DNA of 58,125 nt from Desulfocapsa sp. (GCA_024763035.1 JANTGG010000006.1:1-58125); one strand, 5' to 3'. Shown: positions 36,147 through 44,820, counted from the first letter of the stretch. Program-made: numbers and translations. The notes: generated from the sequence alone by a model not told the origin.

Positions 36147-37034
36147 ATGAGAGTGAAGACAGGGAGTATTCTCTTTGTTGTGTTATTTTTGTGTTCGGTA
36201 AATGGCTGGAGCAGTGAGAGAATACTGACAATGTCCACCACTACCAGTACCCGTTCTTCCGGTTTGCTGGACATTCTTTTACCGGTTTTTGAAAGTGAAA
36301 CCGGCATAAAGGTGAAAGTGATCACCAAGGGAACTGGAGCTGCGATTCGCGACGGAGAGGATGGAAACGTCGATCTGATTTTTGTCCATGCCAAAGAGCG
36401 GGAGCTTGATTTTGTGAAGGAGGGATATGGCACGAAACGCTATCCGGTGATGCACAATGATTTTGTTATTCTCGGTCCTGCATCTGATCCTGCAAAGATC
36501 ATGGGTGAAAAAACTGCCTCAAAGGCTTTTGCCGGGATTGCAGAAGCCGGCTCACTCTTTGTCTCCAGGGGTGACGACTCCGGAACCCACACAAAAGAGC
36601 AGCAATTGTGGCTGGCAAGCGGTGTTCAACTGGATACCGTAACGCGTACCATCGTCAAAAAGGGTAAAACCAAGGCAGTCAGCTCAAAACAGCCGGCGGA
36701 TTCCTCCAAATGGTATCTTTCTGTTGGTCAGGGAATGGGAAAGGTTATAACCTATGCCGATGAAAAACAGGGATACACCCTTGCTGACCGCGGAACCTAT
36801 ATTAAATACAAATACGGGAAGAGCCCTGCCATTGATCTTCTGATAGTCAGTGAAGGGGATGTGGCACTTGTAAACCCCTACGGTATTATCCCGGTGAATC
36901 CGGAGATGCATCCGCATGTTCAGTATAAACTGGCAATGGTTTTTATCCATTGGCTGACAGGGAGGCATGCTCAGGAGATGATTAATGGCTACCGTTTGCA
37001 GGGAAAGCAGCTTTTTTATCCCGATGCCGGCTGA
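36147..37034 (+). CDS. tupA: Tungstate ABC transporter substrate-binding protein
   Basis: The periplasmic tungstate-binding protein TupA, 295 residues with signal peptide (ILFVVLFLCSVNGWS). Characteristic TupA motifs are MSTTTSTRSSGLLD, VMHNDFVILGP and SRGDDSGTHTKE. Tungstate feeds W-containing formate dehydrogenases and aldehyde oxidoreductases in anaerobes. GAGG 6 bases before the ATG at 36147 sets the start. The permease and ATPase genes follow only after two unrelated genes, so the operon has been split. Confidence 0.92.
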   Translation: MRVKTGSILFVVLFLCSVNGWSSERILTMSTTTSTRSSGLLDILLPVFESETGIKVKVITKGTGAAIRDGEDGNVDLIFVHAKERELDFVKEGYGTKRYPVMHNDFVILGPASDPAKIMGEKTASKAFAGIAEAGSLFVSRGDDSGTHTKEQQLWLASGVQLDTVTRTIVKKGKTKAVSSKQPADSSKWYLSVGQGMGKVITYADEKQGYTLADRGTYIKYKYGKSPAIDLLIVSEGDVALVNPYGIIPVNPEMHPHVQYKLAMVFIHWLTGRHAQEMINGYRLQGKQLFYPDAG

Positions 37035-37146
37035 AAAATCCAACTTTGAGTTGTTGACGAAGGATCAATTGTTTTTGTACACTACTGAGCTGGAATGGTT
37101 AGCGGAAGGTCTTTGTGAAATCTTTATATAAAGTTATATGTGATAA

Positions 37147-37623
37147 ATGATGAAATCCAACAGTAAGCATAAAATTGAAAGTGAATTGACTGCTTATTGT
37201 GGGCTGTTCTGCGGTGATTGTATCAGATACAAATGCAAAGGAGCAAAGTTAGCTGGTGAGTTGATAGCCGAATTTAACTTAAAAAATTACTCTGAATATT
37301 CAAAAATAAAAAAAGAAAATGCTGCCGAATTCAACCACTTTGAAAGCAGCCTGCAACTACTCACCTCTATTTCTAATTTTGGGTGCAATATTCCATGTCG
37401 TGCAGGTGGAGACGGATGCGGTGGTAATTGCAAAATCATTCAATGCGTAAAAGAAAAATTAATTGCAGGGTGCTGGGAATGTCCAGCCTATGTAAACTGC
37501 CCAAAATTTACTTTCCTGAAACCATTCCATGGCAATGGGCCATTGAAAAACCTAAAACTTATAAAAAAACATGGCCTGGAAAATTGGGAGACTCATAGGG
37601 AGAAATGTTACACATGGGAATAA
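37147..37623 (+). CDS. Cys-rich DUF3795-like protein, first copy
   Basis: A small 158-residue protein with about 13 cysteines in clusters: YCGLFCGDCIRYKC near the start, CNIPCRAGGDGCGGNC in the middle, then CWECPAYVNCP. This is the DUF3795 pattern, a presumed zinc-binding protein of unknown function. The gene is clearly AT-richer than its surroundings (long A runs, AAA and AAT codons), suggesting transfer. It overlaps the next gene and lies between tupA and tupB. Confidence 0.8.
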   Translation: MMKSNSKHKIESELTAYCGLFCGDCIRYKCKGAKLAGELIAEFNLKNYSEYSKIKKENAAEFNHFESSLQLLTSISNFGCNIPCRAGGDGCGGNCKIIQCVKEKLIAGCWECPAYVNCPKFTFLKPFHGNGPLKNLKLIKKHGLENWETHREKCYTWE

Positions 37624-38084
37624 ATACTGAAATTATTTCTCCTTGTGGCCTTTATTGTGGAGTATGCGCAATCTATACCGCCCATCAAAAAAATGATTTA
37701 AAATCAAAAAAATTGGCATTAGCAGTTTACAAAAAAAGGGCTAATCTTGAGGCCTCGGCTAATCTCAGCGTTGATGACATAAAATGTAACGGATGTAGAT
37801 CAAACAACATATTTCAATATTGCCAAGCATGTAAAATAAGAGATTGCGCAAACAAAAAAGGTTACGAGGGCTGTTATAGTTGCAAAGAATTTCCATGTAG
37901 GCACATAGAAGCCTTTCCAATCCCTGCGGCAAAAGAGCTAATCAAAAATACAATTCCTCTCTGGGGAGAAATTGGAACCGAAAAATGGGTTCAAACTCAA
38001 GAGGAAAAATATACTTGTAATGGTTGCGGTATAAAAATGTTCAGAGGTGCAACCAGGTGCAGTTCATGTCGTAACAAATTGTAA
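37605..38084 (+). CDS. Cys-rich DUF3795-like protein, second copy
   Basis: A 159-residue relative of the previous gene with SPCGLYCGVCAIY at the start, CNGCRSNN, YEGCYSCKEFPC and a C-terminal CNGCGIKMFRGATRCSSC that looks like an added zinc ribbon. It overlaps the first copy by 19 bases; an ATG at 37614 is an alternative start. AT-rich like its neighbour. Two diverged copies side by side suggest they work as a pair or as a mobile cassette. Function unknown. Confidence 0.8.
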   Translation: MLHMGINTEIISPCGLYCGVCAIYTAHQKNDLKSKKLALAVYKKRANLEASANLSVDDIKCNGCRSNNIFQYCQACKIRDCANKKGYEGCYSCKEFPCRHIEAFPIPAAKELIKNTIPLWGEIGTEKWVQTQEEKYTCNGCGIKMFRGATRCSSCRNKL

Positions 38085-38281
38085 AACAATAGCGCAATAT
38101 CAGTCAGTTGCAGTCAGCAAGCATATAATAAATCAATTAACGCCGACCCGCGAGCACGCTCATTTTCTTGATGTAGGTTCAAGTCAGTGCCACGCTCTAA
38201 GCTGGTAGCCAGCTCAATAGCGGGCGGGTTATCTCAGCCGTTCTGTGTTATACAGAAGCTCTGCTATCTTATACGTAATCA
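38085..38281. other. Structured non-coding gap before tupB
   Basis: This gap has a perfect hairpin AGCTGG-TAG-CCAGCT near 38200, and an outer inverted pair AACGCCGACCCGC (about 38138-38150) with GCGGGCGGGTT (about 38219-38229). The layout resembles an integron attC site in size (about 90 bases) but the terminal core GTTATCT does not fit GTTRRRY. It may be the scar of the DUF3795 insertion or a terminator/processing hairpin. Confidence 0.35.
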
Positions 38282-38986
38282 ATGGATTTTCTTTTTGACA
38301 GTCTGCAGTCCGCTGCTCTGCTTCTCCTTGCAGGTGATCCCGAGCTCCTGGTAATTGTTGGTGTTTCCCTGAAAGTAAGTTCTATTTCCACTTTTATTGC
38401 CTCCTGTCTTGGCATCCCCTGTGGTTTTTTTATCGCTTATTCCAGCTTTTACGGAAAACGTCTGCTGCTCACATGTCTAAACACTCTGCTTGCCCTTCCC
38501 ACGGTGGTGATCGGGCTTCTGGTCTATTCCTTTATTTCCAGGCGTGGTCTTTTGGGCTCTTTTGATCTGCTGTATACCCAGAAGGCGATAATAATCGGTC
38601 AGGTTATCCTTATTGTCCCACTTGTTACAACACTTACCATAGCCGCAATCAGCCGGATCGATCAGCGTTACAGAAAGACTGCCCTCACCCTTGGGGCAAC
38701 CCAACTGCAGATGGCATGGGTTATCATTCAGGAGGCACGCTACGGGATAGGGGCTGCGGTGATTGCTTCATTTGGCAGGGTCATCGCCGAGGTAGGAATC
38801 AGCATGATGCTTGGGGGGAATGCCAGGGGATTTACCAGGACAATGACCACGGCAATGGCTTTGGAATACGATAAGGGGGAGTTTGTGCTGGCTGTGGCTT
38901 TGGGACTTTGTCTGATGAGTATCGCCTTTGCGGTGAATCTTTTGTTTCATTTTTTTCAGGGAAGGACTGGCGTCGATGCTCTATAG
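38282..38986 (+). CDS. tupB: Tungstate ABC transporter permease
   Basis: A five- to six-helix inner-membrane permease of 234 residues with the EAA-type loop RKTALTLGATQLQMAWVIIQEAR, followed by ASFGRVIAEVGISMMLGGN, both typical of TupB/WtpB-like proteins. It pairs with TupA and the ATPase encoded next, whose start overlaps it by 11 bases. The preceding 197-base gap and foreign genes separate it from tupA, so it may need read-through or its own promoter. Confidence 0.9.
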   Translation: MDFLFDSLQSAALLLLAGDPELLVIVGVSLKVSSISTFIASCLGIPCGFFIAYSSFYGKRLLLTCLNTLLALPTVVIGLLVYSFISRRGLLGSFDLLYTQKAIIIGQVILIVPLVTTLTIAAISRIDQRYRKTALTLGATQLQMAWVIIQEARYGIGAAVIASFGRVIAEVGISMMLGGNARGFTRTMTTAMALEYDKGEFVLAVALGLCLMSIAFAVNLLFHFFQGRTGVDAL

Positions 38987-39674
38987 TGCGGATCGTCTGA
39001 AAAAGATTTTTAAAAAGAAAGTCATTTTGAACCTTACAGATTTGCATCTGGAAAGAGAACAGATCTATGCCCTTATTGGTGCAAACGGGGCAGGGAAGAC
39101 CACCCTTTTAAATATCCTGGCATTCCTTGAACCGGCAACAGAGGGTACTTTGCTGTTTTGTGACAGAGAGGTGAAGTACCGGGAACAGGAACTGCTTAGA
39201 CTGCGGCGTCGTGTGGTTTTGGTGGAGCAGTATCCCATCCTCTTTACCCGATCCGTCTGGAAAAATGTTGCCTTTGGTTTAAAGGTTCGCGGTCTCTCCA
39301 AATCGACATGCAGGGAGCGGGTTGAAGAGGCCCTAGAAAACGTGGGGATGGAAGACTTTCGTTATGCGGACGCCCACCGACTGTCAGGTGGTGAAAGTAA
39401 GCGGGTGGCACTGGCAAGAGCCCTTGCTGTGAATCCCGAAGTCCTGCTTCTCGATGAACCCACTGCCAATGTTGATTCCGAAAATCAAGAAATCATTCTT
39501 CGGGTTCTAAAGAAAATAAATACGGAAAAAGGTACCTCGATCGTTATGGCAACCCATTATCTTGCCCAGAGCAGACAGCTTGCCCATCAGGCGATTCTCC
39601 TTGAAAACGGTATGTTAAGCACGGTTAATACCGCAAAACAAAATGATTTGACAGCTCCAGAAAAGTTTTTTTGA
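38976..39674 (+). CDS. tupC: Tungstate ABC transporter ATPase
   Basis: An ABC ATPase of 232 residues: Walker A GANGAGKTT, Q-loop VEQYPILFTRS, signature LSGGESKRVALARA, Walker B VLLLDEPTANVD and H-loop ATH. It powers tungstate uptake with TupA and TupB. The start codon lies inside the end of tupB, so the two are translationally coupled. It lacks the C-terminal MOP domain found in ModC, as expected for TupC. Confidence 0.9.
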   Translation: MLYSADRLKKIFKKKVILNLTDLHLEREQIYALIGANGAGKTTLLNILAFLEPATEGTLLFCDREVKYREQELLRLRRRVVLVEQYPILFTRSVWKNVAFGLKVRGLSKSTCRERVEEALENVGMEDFRYADAHRLSGGESKRVALARALAVNPEVLLLDEPTANVDSENQEIILRVLKKINTEKGTSIVMATHYLAQSRQLAHQAILLENGMLSTVNTAKQNDLTAPEKFF

Positions 39675-39747
39675 TGCCTTTTCGCCATTCTTTTTCTTTC
39701 GTTTGTCACCACCATTCCCAGATGCAGATAGCGTCAGGTTATTTTGG

Positions 39748-39776
39748 TTGTCGTCTTATAGAAAACTCGTTATATT
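39748..39776 (+). promoter_or_regulatory. Likely sigma-70 promoter for serA
   Basis: TTGTCG at 39748-39753 and TATATT at 39771-39776 are 17 bases apart and lie about 57 bases before the serA start codon, which itself follows AGAGAAGGGAG. Confidence 0.6.
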
Positions 39777-39832
39777 AGTCCGGTTTATAACCAAACCATG
39801 ACTTTTTTTAAGAGAGAAGGGAGTAAGCAGCA

Positions 39833-41422
39833 ATGAAAGTACTAATCAGTGACAATATGTCCCCGTCGGCAGAGAAAATTCTTGTGGATGCAGGGCTTGA
39901 AGTAGATGTGAATACAGGACTGCCGCCTGAAGAACTGCAGAAAATAATTGGTGCCTACGATGCCCTTGTTGTGCGCAGTGCAACCAAGGCAACCTCTGCC
40001 ATTATCGATGCCGCAGAAAATCTGAAAGTTATCGGTCGTGCAGGTATCGGGCTTGATAATGTTGATATCCCTGCTGCCAGTCAGAAGGGTATTGTTGTTA
40101 TGAATGCCCCCGATGGCAATGCAACCACTGCTGCTGAACATGCCATCGGTATGATGATGTCACTGTCCCGGAATATTCCGCAGGCGACCGCTTCCATGAA
40201 AGAGGGGAAGTGGGAAAAGAAAAGCTTCATGGGGCGGGAGATAACCGGCAAGACTCTTGGTATCTTTGGAATAGGCAGGATTGGGGCAATTGCCGCCAGC
40301 CGTGCCCAGGGACTGAAGATGAAGACCATTGCCTATGACCCCCATATGCCTAAAGAGCTGGTGGAAAAGTTGGGTGTAGAGCTGGTGAGCCTTGAAGAGC
40401 TTGCAAAACGTTCAGACTATATCACCGTTCACGTGCCTCTCACAAAAGAGACCAACAAGGTTCTTTCCACCGATTTTTTCAAAAATATGAAGAACGATGC
40501 CATGTTTATCGACTGTGCACGGGGTGGCGTCTGTGACGAGGAAGCCCTTTATAAAGCATTGGTTGACGGTGAGATTGCAGGAGCAGCACTTGATGTGTTT
40601 GCCGATGAGCCCACAAACCTTGACAACTGCCCGCTCCTTGGCCTGAAAAATTTTATCTGCACCCCCCATCTTGGTGCATCCACCTCAGAAGCCCAGGAGA
40701 ATGTCGCTCTGACCATAGCGGAACAGGTTGCCGATTATTTAAACAAGGGCGTTGTCACAAACGCTGTAAATGTTCCCTCTGTCAGTGATGATGTTCTTGC
40801 CCAGGTTGGTCCGTATGTTAACCTTGGTGAAATGCTTGGCTCCCTGCATATGCAGATAGCAAAAGGCGGAGTAAAAGAAGTGGAGCTTGAATACAGCGGC
40901 GAATTGGCAGAGATGAATACCAGCCCCATCACCGTTGCCTTCTTAAAAGGACTTTTCACACCCATTCTGCAGGATGCCGTGAATTATGTGAACGCCCCTG
41001 TTATTGCTAAAGACAGAGGAATTCGTGTTGTTGAGTCCAAAAGTGAAAGTTCAGATGATTTTGTAAATGTTTTACGGATCAGGGTTGTGACCAGTGAGGG
41101 TGAAAATGTCCTCGTTGGTACAGTTTTTGGCAAAAATGAGCCACGGCTGGTACGTCTCAACACCTTCCGCCTTGAAGCCCTGCTGCAGGGTCCCATGCTC
41201 CTGGTGTATAATAATGATGTTCCCGGAGTTATAGGAGCACTCGGTGTAACCCTTGGAGGAGACAGTGTGAATATCTCCCGTATGACTGTTGGTCGTGAAG
41301 AGGCAAGTAATCAGAATATTATTCTGCTCAACACCGATAGTGTGGTCACCAAGGAACTGCTTGCCAAGGTGAAGGGACTTGAGAATATCGATGATGCCCT
41401 TGGACTTGATCTCGGCGTATAA
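39833..41422 (+). CDS. serA: D-3-phosphoglycerate dehydrogenase
   Basis: The first enzyme of serine synthesis, oxidising 3-phosphoglycerate with NAD+. At 529 residues it is the long form: a catalytic core with the NAD motif GIFGIGRIG (near residue 142) and the RAGIGLDNVD and CTPHLGAST signatures, then an allosteric substrate-binding domain and a C-terminal ACT domain (VYNNDVPGVIGALGVTLG onward). It therefore probably responds to serine. Its own promoter is visible upstream; the next gene follows after 38 bases. Confidence 0.97.
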   Translation: MKVLISDNMSPSAEKILVDAGLEVDVNTGLPPEELQKIIGAYDALVVRSATKATSAIIDAAENLKVIGRAGIGLDNVDIPAASQKGIVVMNAPDGNATTAAEHAIGMMMSLSRNIPQATASMKEGKWEKKSFMGREITGKTLGIFGIGRIGAIAASRAQGLKMKTIAYDPHMPKELVEKLGVELVSLEELAKRSDYITVHVPLTKETNKVLSTDFFKNMKNDAMFIDCARGGVCDEEALYKALVDGEIAGAALDVFADEPTNLDNCPLLGLKNFICTPHLGASTSEAQENVALTIAEQVADYLNKGVVTNAVNVPSVSDDVLAQVGPYVNLGEMLGSLHMQIAKGGVKEVELEYSGELAEMNTSPITVAFLKGLFTPILQDAVNYVNAPVIAKDRGIRVVESKSESSDDFVNVLRIRVVTSEGENVLVGTVFGKNEPRLVRLNTFRLEALLQGPMLLVYNNDVPGVIGALGVTLGGDSVNISRMTVGREEASNQNIILLNTDSVVTKELLAKVKGLENIDDALGLDLGV

Positions 41423-41460
41423 TCCGGCAGATTTATTTTTTAGCGGGAAAAGGGAATAAC

Positions 41461-41796
41461 ATGGCTACAGAATTTGAACAGGGATGCCCCTGCGAGGACG
41501 GTAAAGTTCCTGATCAGCATGGGCATTGCGTGATGCCTGAGGTTACCTTTTCGGCATTTATCATGTCGTTGCACACGTCGGCTCTTTTTCACATGGGGGA
41601 ACTCGCTGACCCTGTCAGCGGTGAGAAGGTTGTCGATTTCGCCCTTGCCCGGCATGCCATTGACACCTTGGTTATGCTTGAGGAAAAGACAGGGGGAAAC
41701 CTTGATACCGACGAAGCAGAAATGCTGAAAAATATTCTCTATGAATTGAAAATGCATTTCGTGAAGATCGTTAAAGAAAAAAACGCAGGTAAGTAA
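41461..41796 (+). CDS. DUF1844-family small protein
   Basis: A 111-residue protein whose core VTFSAFIMSLHTSALFHMGE, followed by ARHAIDTLVMLEEKTGGNL, is the DUF1844 pattern common in Desulfobacterota and related phyla. Function unknown. It has no signal peptide, and a Cys-rich start (GCPCEDG). It lies 10 bases ahead of ispE and is probably co-transcribed with it. Confidence 0.88.
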   Translation: MATEFEQGCPCEDGKVPDQHGHCVMPEVTFSAFIMSLHTSALFHMGELADPVSGEKVVDFALARHAIDTLVMLEEKTGGNLDTDEAEMLKNILYELKMHFVKIVKEKNAGK

Positions 41797-41806
41797 TCCC
41801 TTTGCA

Positions 41807-42688
41807 ATGAATAAGGAATACGGTCGGGAAGTGCTTGTCCATGCCCCTGCCAAAGTCAATGTTTATCTGCGTATCACAGGGAAACGATCTGACGGTTACC
41901 ATGATCTGGAAACCGTCATGCAGAAGGTTGATCTGTGCGACACCCTGCAGGTCAGTCTGACTGAACAACCGGGAATCCGACTTTCCTGTCCCGGTTCAGA
42001 CCTGCCTGAAGATGAGTCCAATATTGTATGGAAGGCTGCTGAATCCTTTCTCGATACTGTCGGGCAAAGCGATTCTTTCGGTGTCTCAATTATTTTGCAA
42101 AAAACCATTCCCGTGGCAGCCGGTTTGGGTGGCGGTTCCAGTGATGCCGCTTCCCTGCTGACTGCTCTGAACCGATTGACCCGGCAGGCACTTCAGGAGA
42201 GGCAGCTGCTTGATATGGCAGTGAAGCTTGGTGCCGATGTTCCTTTCTTTGTTGTGCCGCATAGTGCAGTGTTTGCAACAGGGATAGGGGACAGAATGAA
42301 GCCGGTTGCGCCATTGACAGGCTGTGCCGTACTGCTGGTTAATCCGGGATTTTCTGTGTCCACAGCATGGGTTTATAAAAATTTTAGATTGACAAGGACA
42401 GATAAAAATTCTAATCTGTCAAATTCTCCCCAAAACGACACCTTGACAGGTTCCGCCTGTCCGTTGTTTAATGATCTGGAAAGTGTGACTGTTAACCGGT
42501 ATCCGGAGATAGCTGCGTTGAAAGAGTACCTGATTGATAATGGTGCGTCCCAGGCGTTAATGTCTGGTAGCGGTCCAACGGTTTTTGCACTGTTTGAAAA
42601 CGGCGACGAAGCTATCGCCCGCTGTGCAGATCAATTAAAAGATAAATACGGACGCGGGGTCTTTATTACAAGACCGGCCGGGTCCTGA
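41807..42688 (+). CDS. ispE: 4-diphosphocytidyl-2-C-methyl-D-erythritol kinase
   Basis: A GHMP kinase of the MEP isoprenoid pathway, 293 residues. It phosphorylates CDP-methylerythritol. The GHMP ATP loop is PVAAGLGGGSSDAA (about residues 103-116), the start KVNVYLRITGKRSDGYH is typical, and the C-terminal SGSGPTVFALF motif is present. The tRNA-Gln and prs genes follow, as in many related genomes. Confidence 0.95.
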   Translation: MNKEYGREVLVHAPAKVNVYLRITGKRSDGYHDLETVMQKVDLCDTLQVSLTEQPGIRLSCPGSDLPEDESNIVWKAAESFLDTVGQSDSFGVSIILQKTIPVAAGLGGGSSDAASLLTALNRLTRQALQERQLLDMAVKLGADVPFFVVPHSAVFATGIGDRMKPVAPLTGCAVLLVNPGFSVSTAWVYKNFRLTRTDKNSNLSNSPQNDTLTGSACPLFNDLESVTVNRYPEIAALKEYLIDNGASQALMSGSGPTVFALFENGDEAIARCADQLKDKYGRGVFITRPAGS

Positions 42689-42699
42689 TTGTGTTTTAG

Positions 42700-42775
42700 T
42701 GGGGCGTAGCCAAGCGGTTAAGGCACTGGGTTTTGATCCCAGCATTCGGAGGTTCGAATCCTCCCGCCCCAGCCA
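42700..42775 (+). tRNA. tRNA-Gln (anticodon TTG)
   Basis: A 76-base cloverleaf: acceptor TGGGGCG pairs with CGCCCCA, the anticodon arm CTGGG-TTTTGAT-CCCAG gives anticodon TTG, and the T arm holds GGTTCGAATC. The 3' CCA is encoded. It sits 11 bases after ispE and is the cognate tRNA of the glnS product encoded at 32539-34227. Confidence 0.98.
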
Positions 42776-42863
42776 GAACAGAACGTAACGCAGCAGGATG
42801 AATACGGGATTCTTCTGATGATTACAGCATGTCTTGAGAATTTAGTGAGATGAAAAGAAATAG

Positions 42864-42998
42864 CACCGACATCGGTGAAGATCGGTAAACCGATACTCTG
42901 TTTAGTAGCCCTTTAGGGGTGTAAGTATCCTGCAAATCATTTTCTTCCCCCCAAAAAAAACTGGTAAGAGAAGAGACTGGAAATATATCTGCAAGGTA
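42864..42998 (+). repeat. Family C structured repeat, copy C2 (prs leader)
   Basis: This has the palindrome CACCGA-CA-TCGGTG, a hairpin ATCGGTAAACCGAT, the outer stem GATACT (42892-42897) with AGTATC (42924-42929), and an inner hairpin around TTTA. The outer stem differs from C1 (GGCACT/AGTGCC) at two positions, yet both stay paired. The 3' part has GGTAAGAGAAGAGACTGG and ends at AAGGTAC. It fills half of the 274-base gap, ending 51 bases before prs. Confidence 0.7.
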
Positions 42999-43049
42999 CA
43001 AAAGAGATCTCTTCGGGGAACAACAAAAAAACCTTACTGAGAATAGATT

Positions 43050-43988
43050 ATGCCAAATATAATCAAGGTCTTTTCTGGAAATGCTAATCCTGAAATGGCT
43101 CAGGAAATCGCAGATTTTCTTAAAATCCCGCTTTCTGATGCCGATGTTAAACAGTTCAGTGATGGTGAGATTTTTGTTGAGATAAAGGAGAATGTGCGTG
43201 GGACTGATGTTTTTATCGTTCAGCCAACCTGTACTCCGGTGAATGATAATCTCATGGAACTGGTAATTATGGTTGATGCCTTAAGACGTGCATCAGCACG
43301 ACGTATAACAGCAGTCGTTCCCTATTACGGTTATGCCCGTCAGGACAGAAAGGTTGCCCCAAGGGTTCCTATTTCCGCAAAGGTCGTTGCCGAGATGTTT
43401 ATGGCTGTGGGGGTACGGCGTGTTCTGAGCATGGATCTGCATGCAGGACAGATTCAGGGGTTTTTTAATATACCAGTGGATCACCTGTATGCTGCCCCTG
43501 TAATCCTTGACTATATAAAAGATAAGTTCAGCAATGTGGTGATGGTCTCCCCGGATGCCGGCGGTGTTGAGCGGACGCGGGCGTTTGCTAAACGGCTCAA
43601 TGCCGGGCTCGCAATTATTGATAAACGACGTGATCGTCCCAATGAGTGTGAGGCGATGCATGTCATCGGTGACGTGGAAGGGAAAACAGCCATCCTGCTC
43701 GATGATATGGTTGATACTGCCGGAACTCTTTGTAACGGAGCGGCCACTCTGATGAAACACGGAGCGAATGAAGTCCACGCCTGCTGTTCCCATCCGGTAC
43801 TTTCCGGACCGGCCATAGAGCGTTTAAATGATTCCATGATAAAATCACTGGTTGTGACGAATTCCATTCCTCTGCGTGGAGATGCACTGCAGTGTGATAA
43901 GATTAAGGTTTTGTCTGTTTCGAAATTACTGGCTGATGCCATTGATTGTATACATACGGAAGGCTCCATCAGTTCATTGTTTGTCTAG
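43050..43988 (+). CDS. prs: Ribose-phosphate pyrophosphokinase
   Basis: This makes PRPP from ribose-5-phosphate and ATP, for nucleotides, His and Trp. The 312-residue length is standard. [10 protein letters not shown], the signature [12 protein letters not shown] and the PRPP loop [13 protein letters not shown] are all present. Its leader contains a family C element, and its stop codon lies inside a family B repeat. No strong ribosome site is seen before the ATG. Confidence 0.97.
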   Translation: MPNIIKVFSGNANPEMAQEIADFLKIPLSDADVKQFSDGEIFVEIKENVRGTDVFIVQPTCTPVNDNLMELVIMVDALRRASARRITAVVPYYGYARQDRKVAPRVPISAKVVAEMFMAVGVRRVLSMDLHAGQIQGFFNIPVDHLYAAPVILDYIKDKFSNVVMVSPDAGGVERTRAFAKRLNAGLAIIDKRRDRPNECEAMHVIGDVEGKTAILLDDMVDTAGTLCNGAATLMKHGANEVHACCSHPVLSGPAIERLNDSMIKSLVVTNSIPLRGDALQCDKIKVLSVSKLLADAIDCIHTEGSISSLFV

Positions 43989-44025
43989 GAGCTTGTCCGA
44001 AAGGGCATTCTCTGACAAGCCTCCT
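43987..44025. repeat. Family B inverted repeat, copy B1 (short form)
   Basis: AGGAGCTTGTC and GACAAGCCTCCT form the arms around CGAAAGGGCATTCTCT. The whole unit equals the outer arm of the larger B2 element at 49785 (there GGAGGCTGTCCGAGAATGCCCTTTCG, read in reverse). It overlaps the prs stop codon and could serve as a transcript end. Confidence 0.75.
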
Positions 44026-44130
44026 GGGCTGGTGCAATGAAAGAAAAAGAACCCTCTGAGGGTTTATAAAATACTGAGAGAAAACTTGTGCCGTCGTTTA
44101 CAGCGATGGTGCAGGAGTAAGGAGGATCGA

Positions 44131-44820
44131 ATGATTCAAATTGATATGTCTGCTTCAACACGAGAAAGTTTTGGTAAAGGTGCGATGCGTCGTTTGCGTA
44201 CTGCCGGTAATACACCTGCTGTTCTGTATGGTAATGCAAAAGAGGTGACTCCGCTGCAACTTGAAACGGCTCCTTTTCTAAAGAGCCTTTTTCATATCAG
44301 CCGTAAGAATGCGGTTGTTAATCTTTCCATAAACGATGCCGATACCCGCCACGTTGTTGTTAAAGAGGTACAGACCGATCCTGTTACTGACAGTCTGGTG
44401 CATGCCGATTTCCATGAGATTGATCTGCAGAAAGCCTCAAACTTCATTGTCCCCCTGGATTTCACAGGCAAGGCGAAAGGGGAAGAGTTTGGTGGTGAGG
44501 TTGTTGTTCATAATGCAGCCATTACCTTGGAAGGTTTGCCGTTGTCCATTCCGGATGTGGTCTCAGTTGATATTAGCGATCTTGGCGTCGGTGATTCCAT
44601 TGTGGCCTCTGATATTTCCCTGCCTTCTGACATTAATATGGCATCTTCTGAAACAGAGCTGTGTATTGAAGTGATTTCTGCAACTGCCGCTGCTGCTGCC
44701 GCTGCTGCCGCTGCAGCTGCTGTTGATGCTGCAGAAAAAAGTGATGCCGAGGAAGTAACTGAGGTGGAGACATCTGCTGCTGAAGGTGAAGCTGGGGCTG
44801 AGGCTACTGAATCTGAATAG
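44131..44820 (+). CDS. rplY: 50S ribosomal protein L25 (Ctc form)
   Basis: The long two-domain L25/Ctc type, 229 residues, binding 5S rRNA through the N-terminal domain (MIQIDMSASTRESFGK through VLYG). The ATG at 44131 follows AAGGAGG. After about residue 185 comes an unusual tail: a run of 12 alanines written mostly as GCTGCC triplets, then an acidic stretch rich in Glu and Ala. The Ala run is a likely slippage site that keeps frame. A strong terminator follows. Confidence 0.95.
   Translation: MIQIDMSASTRESFGKGAMRRLRTAGNTPAVLYGNAKEVTPLQLETAPFLKSLFHISRKNAVVNLSINDADTRHVVVKEVQTDPVTDSLVHADFHEIDLQKASNFIVPLDFTGKAKGEEFGGEVVVHNAAITLEGLPLSIPDVVSVDISDLGVGDSIVASDISLPSDINMASSETELCIEVISATAAAAAAAAAAAAVDAAEKSDAEEVTEVETSAAEGEAGAEATESE

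Noticed and set aside
35792-36433. Minus-strand frame of 213 codons opposite tupA
   Set aside because: It runs through the gltX promoter and tupA, whose TupA motifs are clear on the other strand.
38085-38281. A true integron attC site
   Set aside because: The terminal core reads GTTATCT, which does not fit GTTRRRY, and no integrase gene or second attC is in the window; kept only as a low-confidence structural note.
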